From the NCBI GenBank assembly GCA_932294295.1, contig OW028573.1:14280155-14344154 (forward strand): 64,000 nt of DNA, written 5' to 3'. Below are positions 36,501-49,000 of this stretch, piece by piece. Below the pieces are notes generated by a model. The model had not been told where the DNA came from. It saw only the letters and a list, made by a program, of their open reading frames with translations, and ran no database searches. Within the stretch, counting starts at the first letter, position 1, and each line of letters begins with the position of its first letter. The translations under genes and the position numbers were made by a program. Origin of the DNA: Alitta virens. Taxonomy: Eukaryota > Annelida > Polychaeta > Phyllodocida > Nereididae.

Positions 36501-38482
36501 GCAATACCTAAAGTAATTGGTTAGTGAATCTCATGTGGTGGCCTTTGTGCGGAGGTATGTGTAATAGAATGTTTAAGTGAAAGTGAACAACAGACTCATA
36601 AACCACTTCATTTGGACCCACAGGTGCAAAGCTTAAGGCAGGTGAATAGGGGCTAATTTAGTCCTCCAATAAACCCTTTCAGAATAGAAGGCCAATGTAT
36701 TGATATATATGAACTCACTGTATGGCTTATATGCTTGGAAATAATTCGGGAATTTTGACAGGCCTGTTAGGTGCTTCCACATCAATCACTGTCAGTAGTA
36801 ATATGGTGATGAAGTTATGCATGGCACTGCTCAACTGAAGTTATAAATATTGCCAGTGTTCCATAAGTGTTTGTGCAAAGGCAGTTAGAAGCTACTCATA
36901 AATTATGATTATGCAAACCTGTTATGCAATGAATAAAAAGTGGCCCAGCTTAAAACTATCTAATGGGCTCTTTGCAGTTATTCAATTAAGTATTCACCCC
37001 ACGTTTTTATCAGAGGGGATGTATGGTACATAGCATACTTTTATGTAATCTTACGTAACTTTTAGGTCCAATAGCCTTGAACCATTGGTTTAATACAAAA
37101 CATAATACCAATGGTTTATTGAAGCTCTTCATTCCAACAATGAAATCATTATCACATGCATGGTCCGAAAAAAAACACCTATAATAAAAACTGACTTTAA
37201 TTGAGACCCATGCTGCTAGGTTATTATTTAATAATGAGCGCCAAAAGGAGTCCGTTAACATTCATTGAAAGCCATTGATAGCAATGATACAATTTGAACT
37301 CAGTTGGGTGCAGCAGAGGAAAAACTAAGTCCTCCAATGTCATCCAATGAAATGTTTGCAAAAGCTTCAGAGAGAATTTTTAGTTGCCCCGAAAAACCCC
37401 GTAAAACAAGGAAATTTAGCTGCATACATGTATGCATGTTTATATAAAGCTATTTTAGACTTTAAGCCTATTTGGCTTACATGAATGTGAATGAGTCATT
37501 GCTCTGTACAACAACATGAGATGAATCTGGGTCCAAGTGCTCAGTTCAAATTTCTCGATAAATTTCAGTGTTTAATTGTCTTCTATGCCATGATTGAGAT
37601 TCATTGATTAGGCGTATCTTTCTACCACTTAGCGTTTTGTGACTTTCGTCTGTTGAATAACCATGGAGACAAGAGTAGATGGAATAACTTCATCCCAATT
37701 TGCTCAAACTAGGAACAAATGCATAAATCTTCCAAGAGTCACAACTCAATCAGGCATTGCTGGTGGGGACTTGGCTTAGCCTCAGGACTGACCCATGCAT
37801 ACAGCAGACCTTTTTATAGCCAACCCACTGGGGATACAATCTAATACTAGTAATAGGGTTAAGCTAATTTATTCACTTCTCTCCTTTACATTTTTTTTAG
37901 TTAAACTGGCAATCCCCTTGGATGGAAATCTCTATGGATTCTCAGCAAAGAAAATGGCAGAGTTCTTCAAACAGTTGAAGCTCAGTGATGAATGTGTTCA
38001 GAAATGCATCAAAGCCAAGGTAAGTCTTTGGCAAACATTGTTATGAGTGCCATTCATCTCTTCCAAATTTGCTTTAGGGATTGTGACAGTGACAAGCTTT
38101 ATTGTATTGAAGTCCTCACATGAACAATCAATAGCTACCTGAACCTACCAAGAAGTTCAAGTCTGTCATTATCAAATAAGTGTTCATGGTTATATATTGT
38201 GTTTGCACAATATTATGAGGCGGAAATTTTTTTCGGTCATTGGTAGCAATTTGGTACATAATATTTTAACACTTAAAGTGAACGTTCATCAGAATATCTG
38301 ACAAGGCCAATGTAGTAACCTCAGTTGCATGAAATATCTAATGTTAAATTTGTCTTCAGATGGATGGAAAAAAATTCTCAAGGATGACAGAAACAGATCT
38401 GGACAACATGGGTCTCATGCATCCTGTTGTGGTCCACTTCAGAAAACTCACTTACAAGAGGAAGTTCAACTTCATGCTTTGA
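12432..38482 (+). CDS. Tandem-CABIT, SAM-domain adaptor (THEMIS/GAREM-related)
   Basis: The gene encodes 1,159 residues in 14 exons: 12432-14197, 17457-17755, 20097-20192, 27269-27450, 27672-27741, 27985-28080, 28663-28761, 31086-31373, 31633-31677, 32114-32218, 34287-34406, 34603-34674, 37901-38019, 38360-38482. Exon 1 holds two CABIT domains (about residues 20-270 and 290-540) with the hallmark LPLEFQGKFRLL and IPLTYQGKFRFV segments, closest to THEMIS. A Ser/Thr-rich linker follows, then a basic patch (KRKSLSEKIRNRFRRHK), a short helical acidic stretch, Pro-rich exons, Gln-rich exons with YVxxP motifs and a C-terminal SAM domain (about 1097-1159, EFFKQLKLSDECV, TETDLDNMGL) as in GAREM. Family knowledge suggests a cytoplasmic scaffold downstream of receptor tyrosine kinases that binds GRB2. 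The role in this animal is inferred. Joining exon 1 to the SAM exons rests on phase agreement across all introns, not on a transcript. Confidence 0.82.
14198..17456 (+). other. Intron 1 of the CABIT-SAM gene
   Basis: This 3.3-kb intron separates the double-CABIT exon from the linker exons. Short ORFs at 14772-15803 resemble no family I know. A foldback element lies at 16694-17259; the rest is AT-rich sequence with no recognised feature. Confidence 0.6.
16694..17259. mobile_element. Foldback inverted-repeat element in intron 1
   Basis: The ends are inverted: TCACTGTCACGAGTGGGGA on the left and, complemented, TCACACTATCACGAGTAGGA on the right. An inner pair, GTGAAATTGTTTAC (near 16880) and GTAAACAATTTCAC (near 17127), is also inverted. 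The element is GC-richer than its intron and includes a short TGGCCATTCG tandem near 16958-16985. No transposase ORF or clear target duplication is seen. Confidence 0.45.
17756..27268 (+). other. Introns 2 and 3 of the CABIT-SAM gene
   Basis: Intron 2 (17756-20096) and intron 3 (20193-27268) flank the 96-bp basic exon. They contain an AT run (about 18003-18024), a 20-bp tandem duplication near 22070-22112 (CCAGCAATAATTCAGGTC), a possible unannotated exon ending in a strong donor at 25104, and a tRNA-like SINE fragment near 26867. No other gene is recognisable. Confidence 0.55.
26867..26935 (+). repeat. Degenerate tRNA-derived SINE-like fragment
   Basis: GATGTAGCTCATGAAG resembles a polymerase III A box, and GGATCAAACCC about 25 bases further resembles a B box (GWTCRANNC). 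The stretch does not fold into an intact tRNA cloverleaf by eye. It is probably an old tRNA-derived SINE head; I am not sure. Confidence 0.3.
28081..37900 (+). other. Introns 6-12 of the CABIT-SAM gene
   Basis: The larger introns are 28081-28662, 28762-31085, 32219-34286 and 34675-37900. They are AT-rich and hold a 19-base C run at 32425-32443 and one 213-codon ORF at 33438-34079 of unknown meaning. No RNA gene, transposase or additional conserved exon was recognised. Confidence 0.5.
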
Positions 38483-38870
38483 TTCAACTGAAATTATGGA
38501 CCTTACGTAAAATGTAACAATACATTATTGTTAAAATATTTACAGCACTTTCACAGTACAAATTTTTGATTAAAAACTGAAATTTGCTCAATTTGTTAGG
38601 TCACTGGAATATATATATTTATGATGTCATCTATTGTTATTAATACTTTACTATTTACACTCTAAAGGTACTATGTATGTAGTTTTGTATTAAAAATAAG
38701 TATTACTTACTGATATATCTTAAGAATGAGTGCTTTAATGTCCATGTCTTGTTCGATATATTCATTATTGCAAGACACATTTCATAATCATTTATTACCA
38801 GCGTGCCTGGTGCCATCAAAAACATTTTTAAGTATTCTAATAACATATACGTATTTTCTATGTGTATGGC

Positions 38871-38874
<4 letters not shown>

Positions 38875-38918
<44 letters not shown>
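38875..38918. repeat. (AT)n microsatellite
   Basis: Uninterrupted AT dinucleotide repeat of about 44 bases in the probable 3' UTR of the CABIT-SAM gene. Confidence 0.9.
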
Positions 38919-38920
<2 letters not shown>

Positions 38921-39600
38921 TTACTTGTACATTATAAATCATATATTTTATTCAGTTACTTAATTACTACTTGTTTATTGGTTCTGTCTCAATTATTTTA
39001 TATATCGGAGCGTTTGCAGACGCACAATATTGAGTCCTCATTTTTGATGACTCTGAACTATAGCTTTGTATGGTAATGTATAGATTTACATATACATGTA
39101 TATACCTCAGTAAGTGACTTCATACTGCGCCATGGTCTTTCATATTTATTGTGATGCTAAGGATGCACTTCTTTCGAACTTTCGCTGAAGTCCTTGTGAC
39201 TGAGACGTTATGCCAGGATATGATAATTGTAGATGTCACAATTTAGAGTTAGCAAGGGCCTTTTTGATCAAAAAGGTCACTGTATCACAGGGATTCTATT
39301 ATATTGCGAATGGTATTGTCTTTTTATAAAGACATTATCTAAGTACTTGTATTTGAGGTGCCATGTATGACTTTTCCTTGTAACAGTATACAAGACACAT
39401 GGAGTGCATGCATATATATATTCTATTTTTATATAATGTATCCTCTTTCTAGTTAAGGATGTATGCTATGATACATATTTTCCATTAAAGCCAAAGTAAT
39501 CCAGCTGGACTAGATTTTACTAAACCATGGCTGTGTATACTGTGTTACTGCAGCTGTATATATTTTGTTCAATGCATGACTTGTAATGTGTAATATACAA

Positions 39601-39606
39601 AATAAA
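39601..39606 (+). terminator. Candidate poly(A) signal of the CABIT-SAM gene
   Basis: AATAAA lies 1.1 kb after the stop codon, at the end of a long stretch without other features. It would give a 3' UTR of about 1.1 kb. Cleavage is not shown. Confidence 0.5.
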
Positions 39607-39767
39607 ATCATTTAACACAAACAAGTTTACATCATTTAAAAAAAAGGGAAATAGGTTCTACCATAAAAAGGCCAAGCACTACAAGTCACAAGTTGTGAAA
39701 CAAACCATATCCTGAGGCCCTTTTTATGATGAGGATGTGTTTGAAGTATTCTTGTTAAGCGGAAAGT

Positions 39768-40008
39768 ACAGGTGTCAGCCGGCGATTTTAAAATTAAATA
39801 TGCGGTATATTAATACAAAGTAGAAAACACTCGATTTGACTGCATGGGAACACTCAGCTGCCCACAAGGCTCTTGATTGGTCTGGAACTGTCGCGGACGC
39901 TAGAGACACTCCCTTCATTCATGCAAATCAGGGTCAGGTCATTCTGGGCAACTGAGTGTTGCCAATCTTGATGGCTGTGCAACCTCAAAATCGCCAGCTG
40001 ACGTCTGT
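39768..40008. mobile_element. Short foldback MITE-like element
   Basis: Left ACAGGTGTCAGCCGGCGATT and complemented right ACAGACGTCAGCTGGCGATT form terminal inverted repeats. A second inner pair, AACACTCAGCTGCCCA and AACACTCAGTTGCCCA, is also inverted, so much of the 241 bp can fold back. No ORF or target duplication is visible. Confidence 0.5.
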
Positions 40009-43007
40009 GGTAAGACAATTAAATTTGTTGCTTTTGTTCAAATGAAAATTTGATCTTTTTTATCTGACCTTTCCGACCAGAAAACTTTTAATATCTTCAG
40101 CTGTTGTGACTACCAAAATTATAGCCATCCAGTCAGTCTTTTGTAATATAGTACAGTTCACAACATAAACAGCACCTCATTCATACTTAGTCCAACAAAC
40201 TGCCCATTGACTTGCTTGCAAATTACTTGTATTCCAGTCTCATTGATACGCAATTAAATGTCCGTATACTGAGCATTATACGTTTAATGCACATAGCATC
40301 AAAATTAATTGAATTCACATAAAAGTGACCTAAACAAAACAGCAACCAGTCAGTCCTTATCAGGATCAGAAGTAAAATATTTCAGAATAGAAGAAACTAA
40401 GCCCCACACTTGCACCTCACTGAACTCAACAATATCGTTCCTTTGAAAAAATACTGTTCACAATGCAGTGGAACTAATATGCTCGTTCATGCCAAGCCAA
40501 TTCCCTTTTTGAAATCTTATGCAGCATTGCAGATCTAGTAAAACATTAAAAATTCACAAGACCATCCTATTTCCACAATAACACCAGAGGGCAGGTCATA
40601 ACTCAACAAAGAAATAGTGTTGCCCACCTCTCCACTTCTCTCCACACAACTTGCAAGAATCTCAACATAACTATTGCTCCACATGTTTTTATAAATCTTT
40701 ATTTTAGAATTCCTTTGGACTTACGTACACACATTCATTCCGCACTCTTTTTCATAATTTTCCACACATACAAATATTAGCTCGGACACAGTATCTCTGT
40801 AACTTTTTCCAATTAACATCCATACTGCTTGAACGCAATGACCATAGAATTTGTGATGTATCAAATTTGCAGTGACACCTTTATAGGTATGATGTAATGT
40901 TCAATGAGAAATCAAAATCCTTGTAACAACAAAGAGTATGCACAATCCATTCCAGGCCACTTTAAAAACACTCATCACCGTTTCATACATATCACACTTT
41001 TCACTGTAGAATGAACACATTTTGAATTTGCACAATTTATTCTTAATTACCGGTCAATGCAATTTCACCATGAACACTTATGATCATCACAACTTCCAAT
41101 ACATGCATCCAATGAGACAAAAAGAAATTGTGCAAATTGTTTTATCATTGGTACAAAATGTTAGATCATAATATAATTTTTCTCCAGATGAAGGCTTTGT
41201 TTAATCCCATGTCCAAACAGCAGTTCCCCCTCCCCGATTAAATTACCCTCATGCAAAGTGAATGTACGTGTAAAGTGTTAACTTCTCGTCAATGAGAATC
41301 CCTGAATAGTCGCTTCATCTTTTGGAGAAAAAAACCCTGCTGTAACATTTTGTCATCTTGATCATTTACTTATTTATAACTAGTTATAAGCCAGTGCTAT
41401 GTAGCCAGCACCGAGTCCAAACTGCAGTATCACATTTAATGGCATTTTCATTCATCTCACTCACCCAATTTCATAAATACCTACCCCTACCCCTTGAAAA
41501 TTTTGCCCCATAATACCCATTGTAAACTTTGACCAAGACATCATCACCATTCGTTCTCTTTTACAAAGAGAATTAAATAACAACTGGAAAAATATAGACC
41601 TGCAATTTGAACAGACTAGGTGTTCATGTTCCTGGCAACAAGCAACTGTTGGGGGAGAAACAATAAAAATGCACTTTACACGTAAACAAGGCAGAGCAAT
41701 ATGCTCTGAATTCAGGCTACTGTTCAACTCCAACATCTAACTGATTACATAATACATTGAGGACGGAGTACTAAAATAATTACATGTACTATGGCAATTA
41801 AAAGAACTGAAACTATTCTTTTATTCATACAATTCCTTCCTGGCAATAACCATTTAAACCAACCATTATTTAAATCATCTGAGGATTAACTGTATTGAAG
41901 TAGAACATTTCTGGTCCTTCTTAGCCTATTTACAACACTATAGTACTCGATTTCATAAAATTCAGTCACCGTTTCAACAGTGGCCTGAATTAATCATTAA
42001 GCATAAACATCACCAATTTATGAGCTTTGTACAATACAAAATAAAATCATCATTGTTCAAATGTGTGCATATACTTCATATATATATAATTATGATATAA
42101 TATATGTATAATATGTACATCACTTTGAAATAAAACAGTCCCTCTCTCAGACAATCTAATAGTTTAGCATCAGCCATATGAATAACTGAACAATAATATG
42201 AGGACCTGCGACCTGTGAACTCAGAAAAAAAAAAAGATCAGCTGTATGCAACATTACTAACACTGTAGGCATACCTATATGTCTGGTTATTTAAAGAAAT
42301 CTGTGACTTAAACAATCACAAAGAAATACTAAATAAAGTTTATTAATAGGCAATAGAAGCTGGGATTTTTCAGAATGACAGAACAGATTAATAGTAGAAT
42401 AATATGGTCCAAATATACAACAGGTCTAGTAACCAATAAAATTGAGCAGTATTTAGTAATTTACAAACCAAAATGCACTACCAGCAATGAGACCAATTCA
42501 TACCAAATAACAATCTGTACACAATCTGGAAAAATTCCCTCATTGAATGAATACCATGCCCCCCAACCCTTCTTAAATTAAATGACTTTTCTCCCAACCA
42601 AACATGTGAGAATCTCAAAATTAGCGTCTCTCCCTAGCCCACGTCACTTCTCTGCATATCAATCCTTAAATAGTGTCCTTTTTCTTAAACAGGTGAATTT
42701 TGAAACTTAGTTTCGCCATAGAAACATATCATAAGAAAACATCACAATATAGCCATGTTAAGGTAGTAGACCAACCTCAGTTTGATGCTTGCATCTTTAA
42801 AGATATCACAGTGTTTTATTAGTTTTTTAATCAGATTATCTGACTGTCTATTTTAACATGTAAAAATTAATACAGCAACAATATACTAAGGCTGATTGAT
42901 GATATAATGTCAGTGACAAAATATGATATATAGTAAAGTAATTCTTAATTACACAAACTCTGATACTGCAATGGCTTAACACAACCTATTCTTCATGAAA
43001 CGGGATG

Positions 43008-46000
43008 CTATTTATTTTTGCGCATTGCTTTCTTTATAATTCGTCTACCTCTAGTGGTTGATGAGGGTGCACGCCCCATGCTGAAAGCATTACTGTCTGT
43101 GCTTCCACCACCCGCTCTGAAAGACCAAAAATATGATGACAATTAGGATGAGACCATTGCGAAAGCCTAAAATGAGATAAAACAACTGTTGTCCTGCTGA
43201 GAGGGCATCCAGCAGTTTATAAGACTTTTCCATGACAAAACCTTGACATTTCAGATGAGTAAAAATTTAAACATAAAGCAATGTATTAGATTCTCTTACT
43301 GCAAATTTTGATCATAAATTTCTTTTATATATGTGCAGTGAAGGCAATTAACCTCTAAAATCATCAAATTTTCATAGTTCTTTTGCTAAAGTTACATGTG
43401 CGTTGAAGTGGATAAATGTCAAAAGTTAGAAAAAAAAAAATCCCATAAATTATGAAAAATATAAAAATCCCATGACCTGAAAGAAATTTCACTTTTCCCA
43501 GACTTTACCCTGACTGCTAGATGTCCCGCCTGAGACACTGACCATTAATTTTAGCCATTTAAGGTGCCTGATGCAATAGGCACACTTGAACCACATTTAA
43601 TGTGCCCAACACTAAAATAACATTCTTACCCAAACTGAATGGTTCCTGTGGGAGTGCCACCAAAGTTAAAGCTGGCACCAGCAGTGAGATTGAACGGAGG
43701 CGCCACTGAACTATCAGAAGGCATTTGACCAAATGCAAACCCCGTATTGCCATTAGCGCTACCAAGAGGGGCAGTATTAGCTGTCATGTTGGTCTGAAAT
43801 GATGAAATTATTGCAACTTATAAATCAGTGATATATTATATTATATTAAGAAATAACAAATACAACATTAATTATTTTTAATCACGTATTAATTTTTTAC
43901 CTGGGGTTTATTATCATTAGATCCAAACTGGAACAGTCCTGAGCTGTTTGTAGATGGGTTACCGAACTGGAATCCACCTGTGTGCCAAATAAATTTAGCA
44001 TTAACACTGCAATCAGTTAACAATGAAAATATCGCCTCACTACTTTATCCACTGAAGTATAGTATAATAATTAATAAATGAATTTTAAAAAGAGAAAAGA
44101 AAGTAAGGGTTATATCATAAGTCTCAAATATCACAGCTTAAACTGTCAGCTCTTACCACCACTTGCTGCAGGTGCAGCTGCAGGTGCTCCGAACATCCCA
44201 CTTGCTGGAGCAGCATCTTTGGGCTGACTTGCTACATTGCCAAATATATTTGAATTAGTAGATCCAAACCCTGTGTTTGAGAAGGGAGCTGATGGGGTTT
44301 GTGAAGCGCCTGTCACACCAAGGTTAGATGACCCAAAAGGTACGGCTGATCCCATTGCTGGAGCATCACTTTTATTGCTACTGGCTGAAAGCAAAGAATG
44401 AAGAAATATTAATACATAAGTAAATGTCAATTCATGATTTGGAATAATATTATATATGTCACCCAAATAATTGCAGGAATGCCAAACCAACAACCATCCT
44501 GAATTATTATTTTTATTTAAGTAAATTGTAAGTACAAAAACTTGCTATGCTAATGCTAACAATCACAAACATATGCTAAGGGCTGTTCCATTTAAAACTG
44601 TGGGGTAGGGGCAGACGGGAAGCTTTTGAAAAAAGCAGGGTAGGGGGGTTCTCCAGAAGAGATAGGGGGGGGGGGGGGTGGATGACCAGAATTTTTTTTA
44701 AATATTAATTTTAAAACAGAGGAAGTTGGGTAGGAGGGGGGGGGGGGGGTCATTCAAAAAACTAAAAGCGGGGGTGGGCCACCCTACACTTTAAATGGAA
44801 CAGCCTTAAAGTAGGCTACATCAGGCATATACCTGAAAACGCAAATAACGATGGTGTAGTGCCAGCAGTGGTGGTCACAGAGGTTGCTTCACCAAATTTG
44901 AAATTGACAGGTGCACCACCAGATAAATTTGATGGATTTCCGAAGGTGAATAGGCCCTTTTTTGAATCACTGGGATGATCATCTATTGCTATTGAAAAAA
45001 ATAAATAAAATCCATTAAAAATATCATGAATTTCAATAAGAAGACAATATGGTGATATTTTAATACAAGACATATCTATGTAAATTAGCATACCGTCTCT
45101 TGTTCTTTTTCTTAATGATTCTGAGCTCTTAGTTGTTGATGCTGAGAAGGAAAATCCTTTGTCTGAGCTAGTTGTGTTCCCAAATTGAAAACCTACAAAT
45201 TAAATGTCAAAGTTTAGTAATGAAAAAAGGCCAAAAATATATATTTACATGAGGTGTATCAAATGCTTCTATATTATTGCACAACGCCCGAGGGAAAATA
45301 TAGGATGGTAGGGTGAATACGAGGGTCAATGCAAAAAAATATGCCCCTCCCCCTCCCAAAAATATAAATAAAATCAGATTAAGATAGGGAGCCCTAGGCA
45401 TCAGCACTGTGCTAAAAATCACTCAGCCACGAATGATGTCACAATTACATTGAGTGCACTTGATGACCACAATTCACTTTCATGATGTCATTAACAATGG
45501 TTAGTCTATAGACACTGAAAATTATTTTATATGTTGTTTTAAGCCACACTGCCTGGTTGTCTTGCAAAAGTCATATTTCCTCAGGGAAACTATGAGATTA
45601 GAGGGAAAATATGAGTTTAGAGAGAAAATAACTTTTGACCTGCATAAGACTACATTAAAAGAACAGACCAGATCTCTCCGGGGACAGTTTTGTGTTATCA
45701 GGGCTGATACATGGCTAGACATAAAATACTAGATTATATAATGCAAACAAACCTGAACTGGTAAATGGTGATGAAAACGGTGCTGATGTAGTAGAAGTGC
45801 TAGATGAACCTGTTTTAGGTGTGGCAGTTTGAGAATTTGTGCCACTGAATAACGACAATGAAGGCAATGCAGGTTTAATAGGTTCCACTTTGCTTTCGGG
45901 GGGTGAGACAGAGTCTGTTTTGGAAAAGCCAAATGGAGCTAATGGTGCAGCAGAGCCCAAACTAGTGACTGATTTAGAGTCTTTGTTTGTGCCACTAGGA

Positions 46001-49000
46001 GCTGTACTGACTGAGGATGCTGAAAATTTAAAGCCACCTACAGATGGGGCAGCTGAAGTGTCACTGTTAGGCTTTGAACTCCCGGCATTAAGCTTAAAGC
46101 CACCAAAGGCTGGGCTACTGTCTGTTTTTTCTGAGGGTTGAAAGCCACCGACAACAGGCTTGTTATCAGATTTAGGGGTACTTTCATCACTGTTCTTAGG
46201 CGTGGTGCTTGAGCTTGCCACATTGCCAAACTTAAAACCACCTGACACAGCAGGTTTGTCTTCAGATTTCTCTTCTTTTTTATCACTGGACTGGTTGAGG
46301 AATTTAACTCCACCAGCAAGTGGTTTGTCAGTTTCACTTGATGTACTGCCAAATTTGAAACCTCCACTTGGAGGAGTAGCCTTTACACTGCTGTCTTCCT
46401 TGTTTTCAGTAGCTGTTGGTAATTTAAAACCATCGGTAAGAGGAGCAGCACTTGACGATGAGAAGGCTCCACCAGATCCAAAATTTGACATTGAAGAACT
46501 TGAAGATGTGGCAGTTGGCAATTTAAGTCCTCCACTGGCACCAAACTTGAATCCACCAGGGCTGGTAAATCCTGAAACACAAAACAAATGCAGTTTACTC
46601 ACTAAGGTCCATTTGATAATAATAGATATTATCAACATATAATTAAGTCAAATACCTGTCGTAGGTTTGGCACCAGGCTTGGGTGTTTCACATGCAATGC
46701 ACTTAGTAGCATCTGGTTTATTCATAACCAGACAAGTATTACATTCCCATGACTTTGACTCTGTCGTCTTTAACGCAAACCCTGACCAACCACCACTTGA
46801 GGCCTGAAACAGGAGTATTGACACAAATTATTAATTATCACGTGCAGTGGCATACAATTGATGGGATGACATGACACTAGAGAGAAAAAATCTACTTACC
46901 GGCACAGCAGGCATAGCGGGAGCAGGCTTGGCACCAGGTTTAGGTGTCTCACATGCAGCACATTTGGTGAGATCAGATTTATTCTGCACCATACAGGTAG
47001 AACATTCCCAAAAACCGGTAGGCTTGCTGAATAAGCTACCAAATCCACCACCAGCAGCTGGCTGAGATGGGGCAGGCTGGACACCAGGTTTGGGGGTTTC
47101 ACAAGCAGCACATTTGGTGAGATCAGATTTATTCTGCACCATACAGGTAGAACATTCCCAAAAACCGGCAGGCTTGCTGAATAAGCTACCAAATCCACCA
47201 CCAGCAGCTGGCTGAGATGGGGCAGGCTGGACACCAGGTTTGGGGGTTTCACAAGCAGCACACTTCGTAGCATCTGACTTATTCTGCACCATACAAGCTG
47301 AACAGTCCCATGACCCTGCTGGTTTACTGAAGAGTGTTCCAAAACCTGATGATGCCGTTGAACTTGTGGTCTGAAGAAAGATGAGCGAACTGAATTAATA
47401 TGGTTTCACTGGTTTGCAAAACTAAATTCCTGCAGAGGATGATGCTTACAAATAACAACTAGAAAGAAGTTGGCAAAGTAAAATCATACCTGCACTAATG
47501 GCATTGATGGTGCAGGTTTGGCACCAGGTTTGGGTGTCTCGCATGCAGCGCACTTAGCAACATCAGACTTGTTCTGTACTAAACATGCTGAACATTCCCA
47601 GGAATCTACTGGCTTACTGAAGAGATTTCCAAAGCCTGATGTGTTTGATGGGGCACTCGTCTACAAAACAAAAGTCATCTTTGTGACACACAGACTTGCA
47701 GTATATGCGGATGCTATTTGGTTATCAGCCTTCTTGGTATTATTTAACTTTCGCTTTTCCAATTCTAACAGCTGCTAGAACAACCAACATTCCATAGACA
47801 CATTCCGTTCATCATGACCATCACCCAGTGGAAATAGGATGTTATAAATATTATTACCGATGACAGAAATCAGTGAGGAAATAGGAAAACAGTAAGAACT
47901 AAAGAGAAGAACTTACAGAGGGTGCACCGTAAAGAGATGGGCAGGAGTTAGTTCCCTTTGGTTCTGACTTGTCAGTGCCAGACTTGTCACCAACAGAAGA
48001 TTCAGAGTGCGTTGCAGAGACTGAAGGCTTGCCAAACAGATTTTGAAATCCATTTGCCGAACCCTGAGAGAATGAAGAAAGCAAGGTAAGGCAATGAAGT
48101 AGATACATCAAGTAACAGAGGGAAATAGGATGCAAGAAAGAAGCAAGACTGATAGCAGGAAGTGCAATATCTAATTCATGGGAAATAATGAGTAACATAC
48201 CTGGCTGCTGCTCTTTGAATCTACATAGAAAGAGAAATATTAACATTACCACTTGCACTATCACGACAACTGTTACCGGAAATTAAGGACAAAATGTACA
48301 AAAAAATCTTCATATTGAAACTTTGGAAACTTACCAGGAGATTTCATGAGGACATCCATGACACTGCCACTTTTGAGTTCAGAAGCAGGTTGAATACCTC
48401 CAGGGGACTTGCCTAAAACATCCATCACGCTGCCCTTTTTCAACTCAGTTGCTGGCTGCAACCCACCAGAAGATGGCTTCCCTAGGATATCCATCACACT
48501 GCCTTGTTTCAGCTCCTTTGCAGGTTTGAATCCCGCACTGTCTTCTATTGATACAAAGAACAGCATTAGAGGGGACTTGTTATTAGTGTGACCTCCGTAT
48601 ATCGCGCTCCTTGGGAGACATAATATCACAACCGCGATGTAACAGAGGTTCTCTAATTAACGCGTTACACCTGCCACTCCCCCTCACGGAGATTTCCGAC
48701 GTGATCGCTTAACCGTAACAATCGCGAATTTGCCTACCTGGCCTGCTATTAGAGGTCATGCCCAGTCAACAACATAATCAAAAGAAAGTTTTTAGTGTCT
48801 TAAAGATTTTGGAGTCTAAGCAAATGCTGTAAATTAGCAATAACTTACATACATTGCTATAACTTGCTAAAACCAATTTACTATTTATTTTAGAACAGAT
48901 CTATACAAGTCTATGTTATCTGAATATTTGCATACTGGACCACAATGCACACAAATTTTATAGGATTTATATTTACTGAAGTTACAACTGGAAAAGGCTT

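Larger units (their letters stand above)
38483..43007. other. 3' flank of the CABIT-SAM gene and of convergent NUP153
   Basis: The two genes converge here. 38483 to about 39620 is the likely 3' UTR of the CABIT-SAM gene, including an (AT)n tract at 38875-38918 and a poly(A) signal at 39601. A short foldback element lies at 39768-40008. From there to 43007 the sequence is AT-rich without ORFs; part is probably NUP153 3' UTR, but several TTTATT hexamers make its end unclear. Confidence 0.55.

Noticed and set aside
45290..45640. GAGGGAAAAT repeats in a NUP153 intron as a possible foldback element
   Set aside because: The inverted pairing is short and patchy and no boundaries can be defined.
46160..46642. 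Plus-strand ORF opposite the NUP153 FG exon
   Set aside because: It is antisense to low-complexity FG/Ser codons that rarely produce stops on the other strand.
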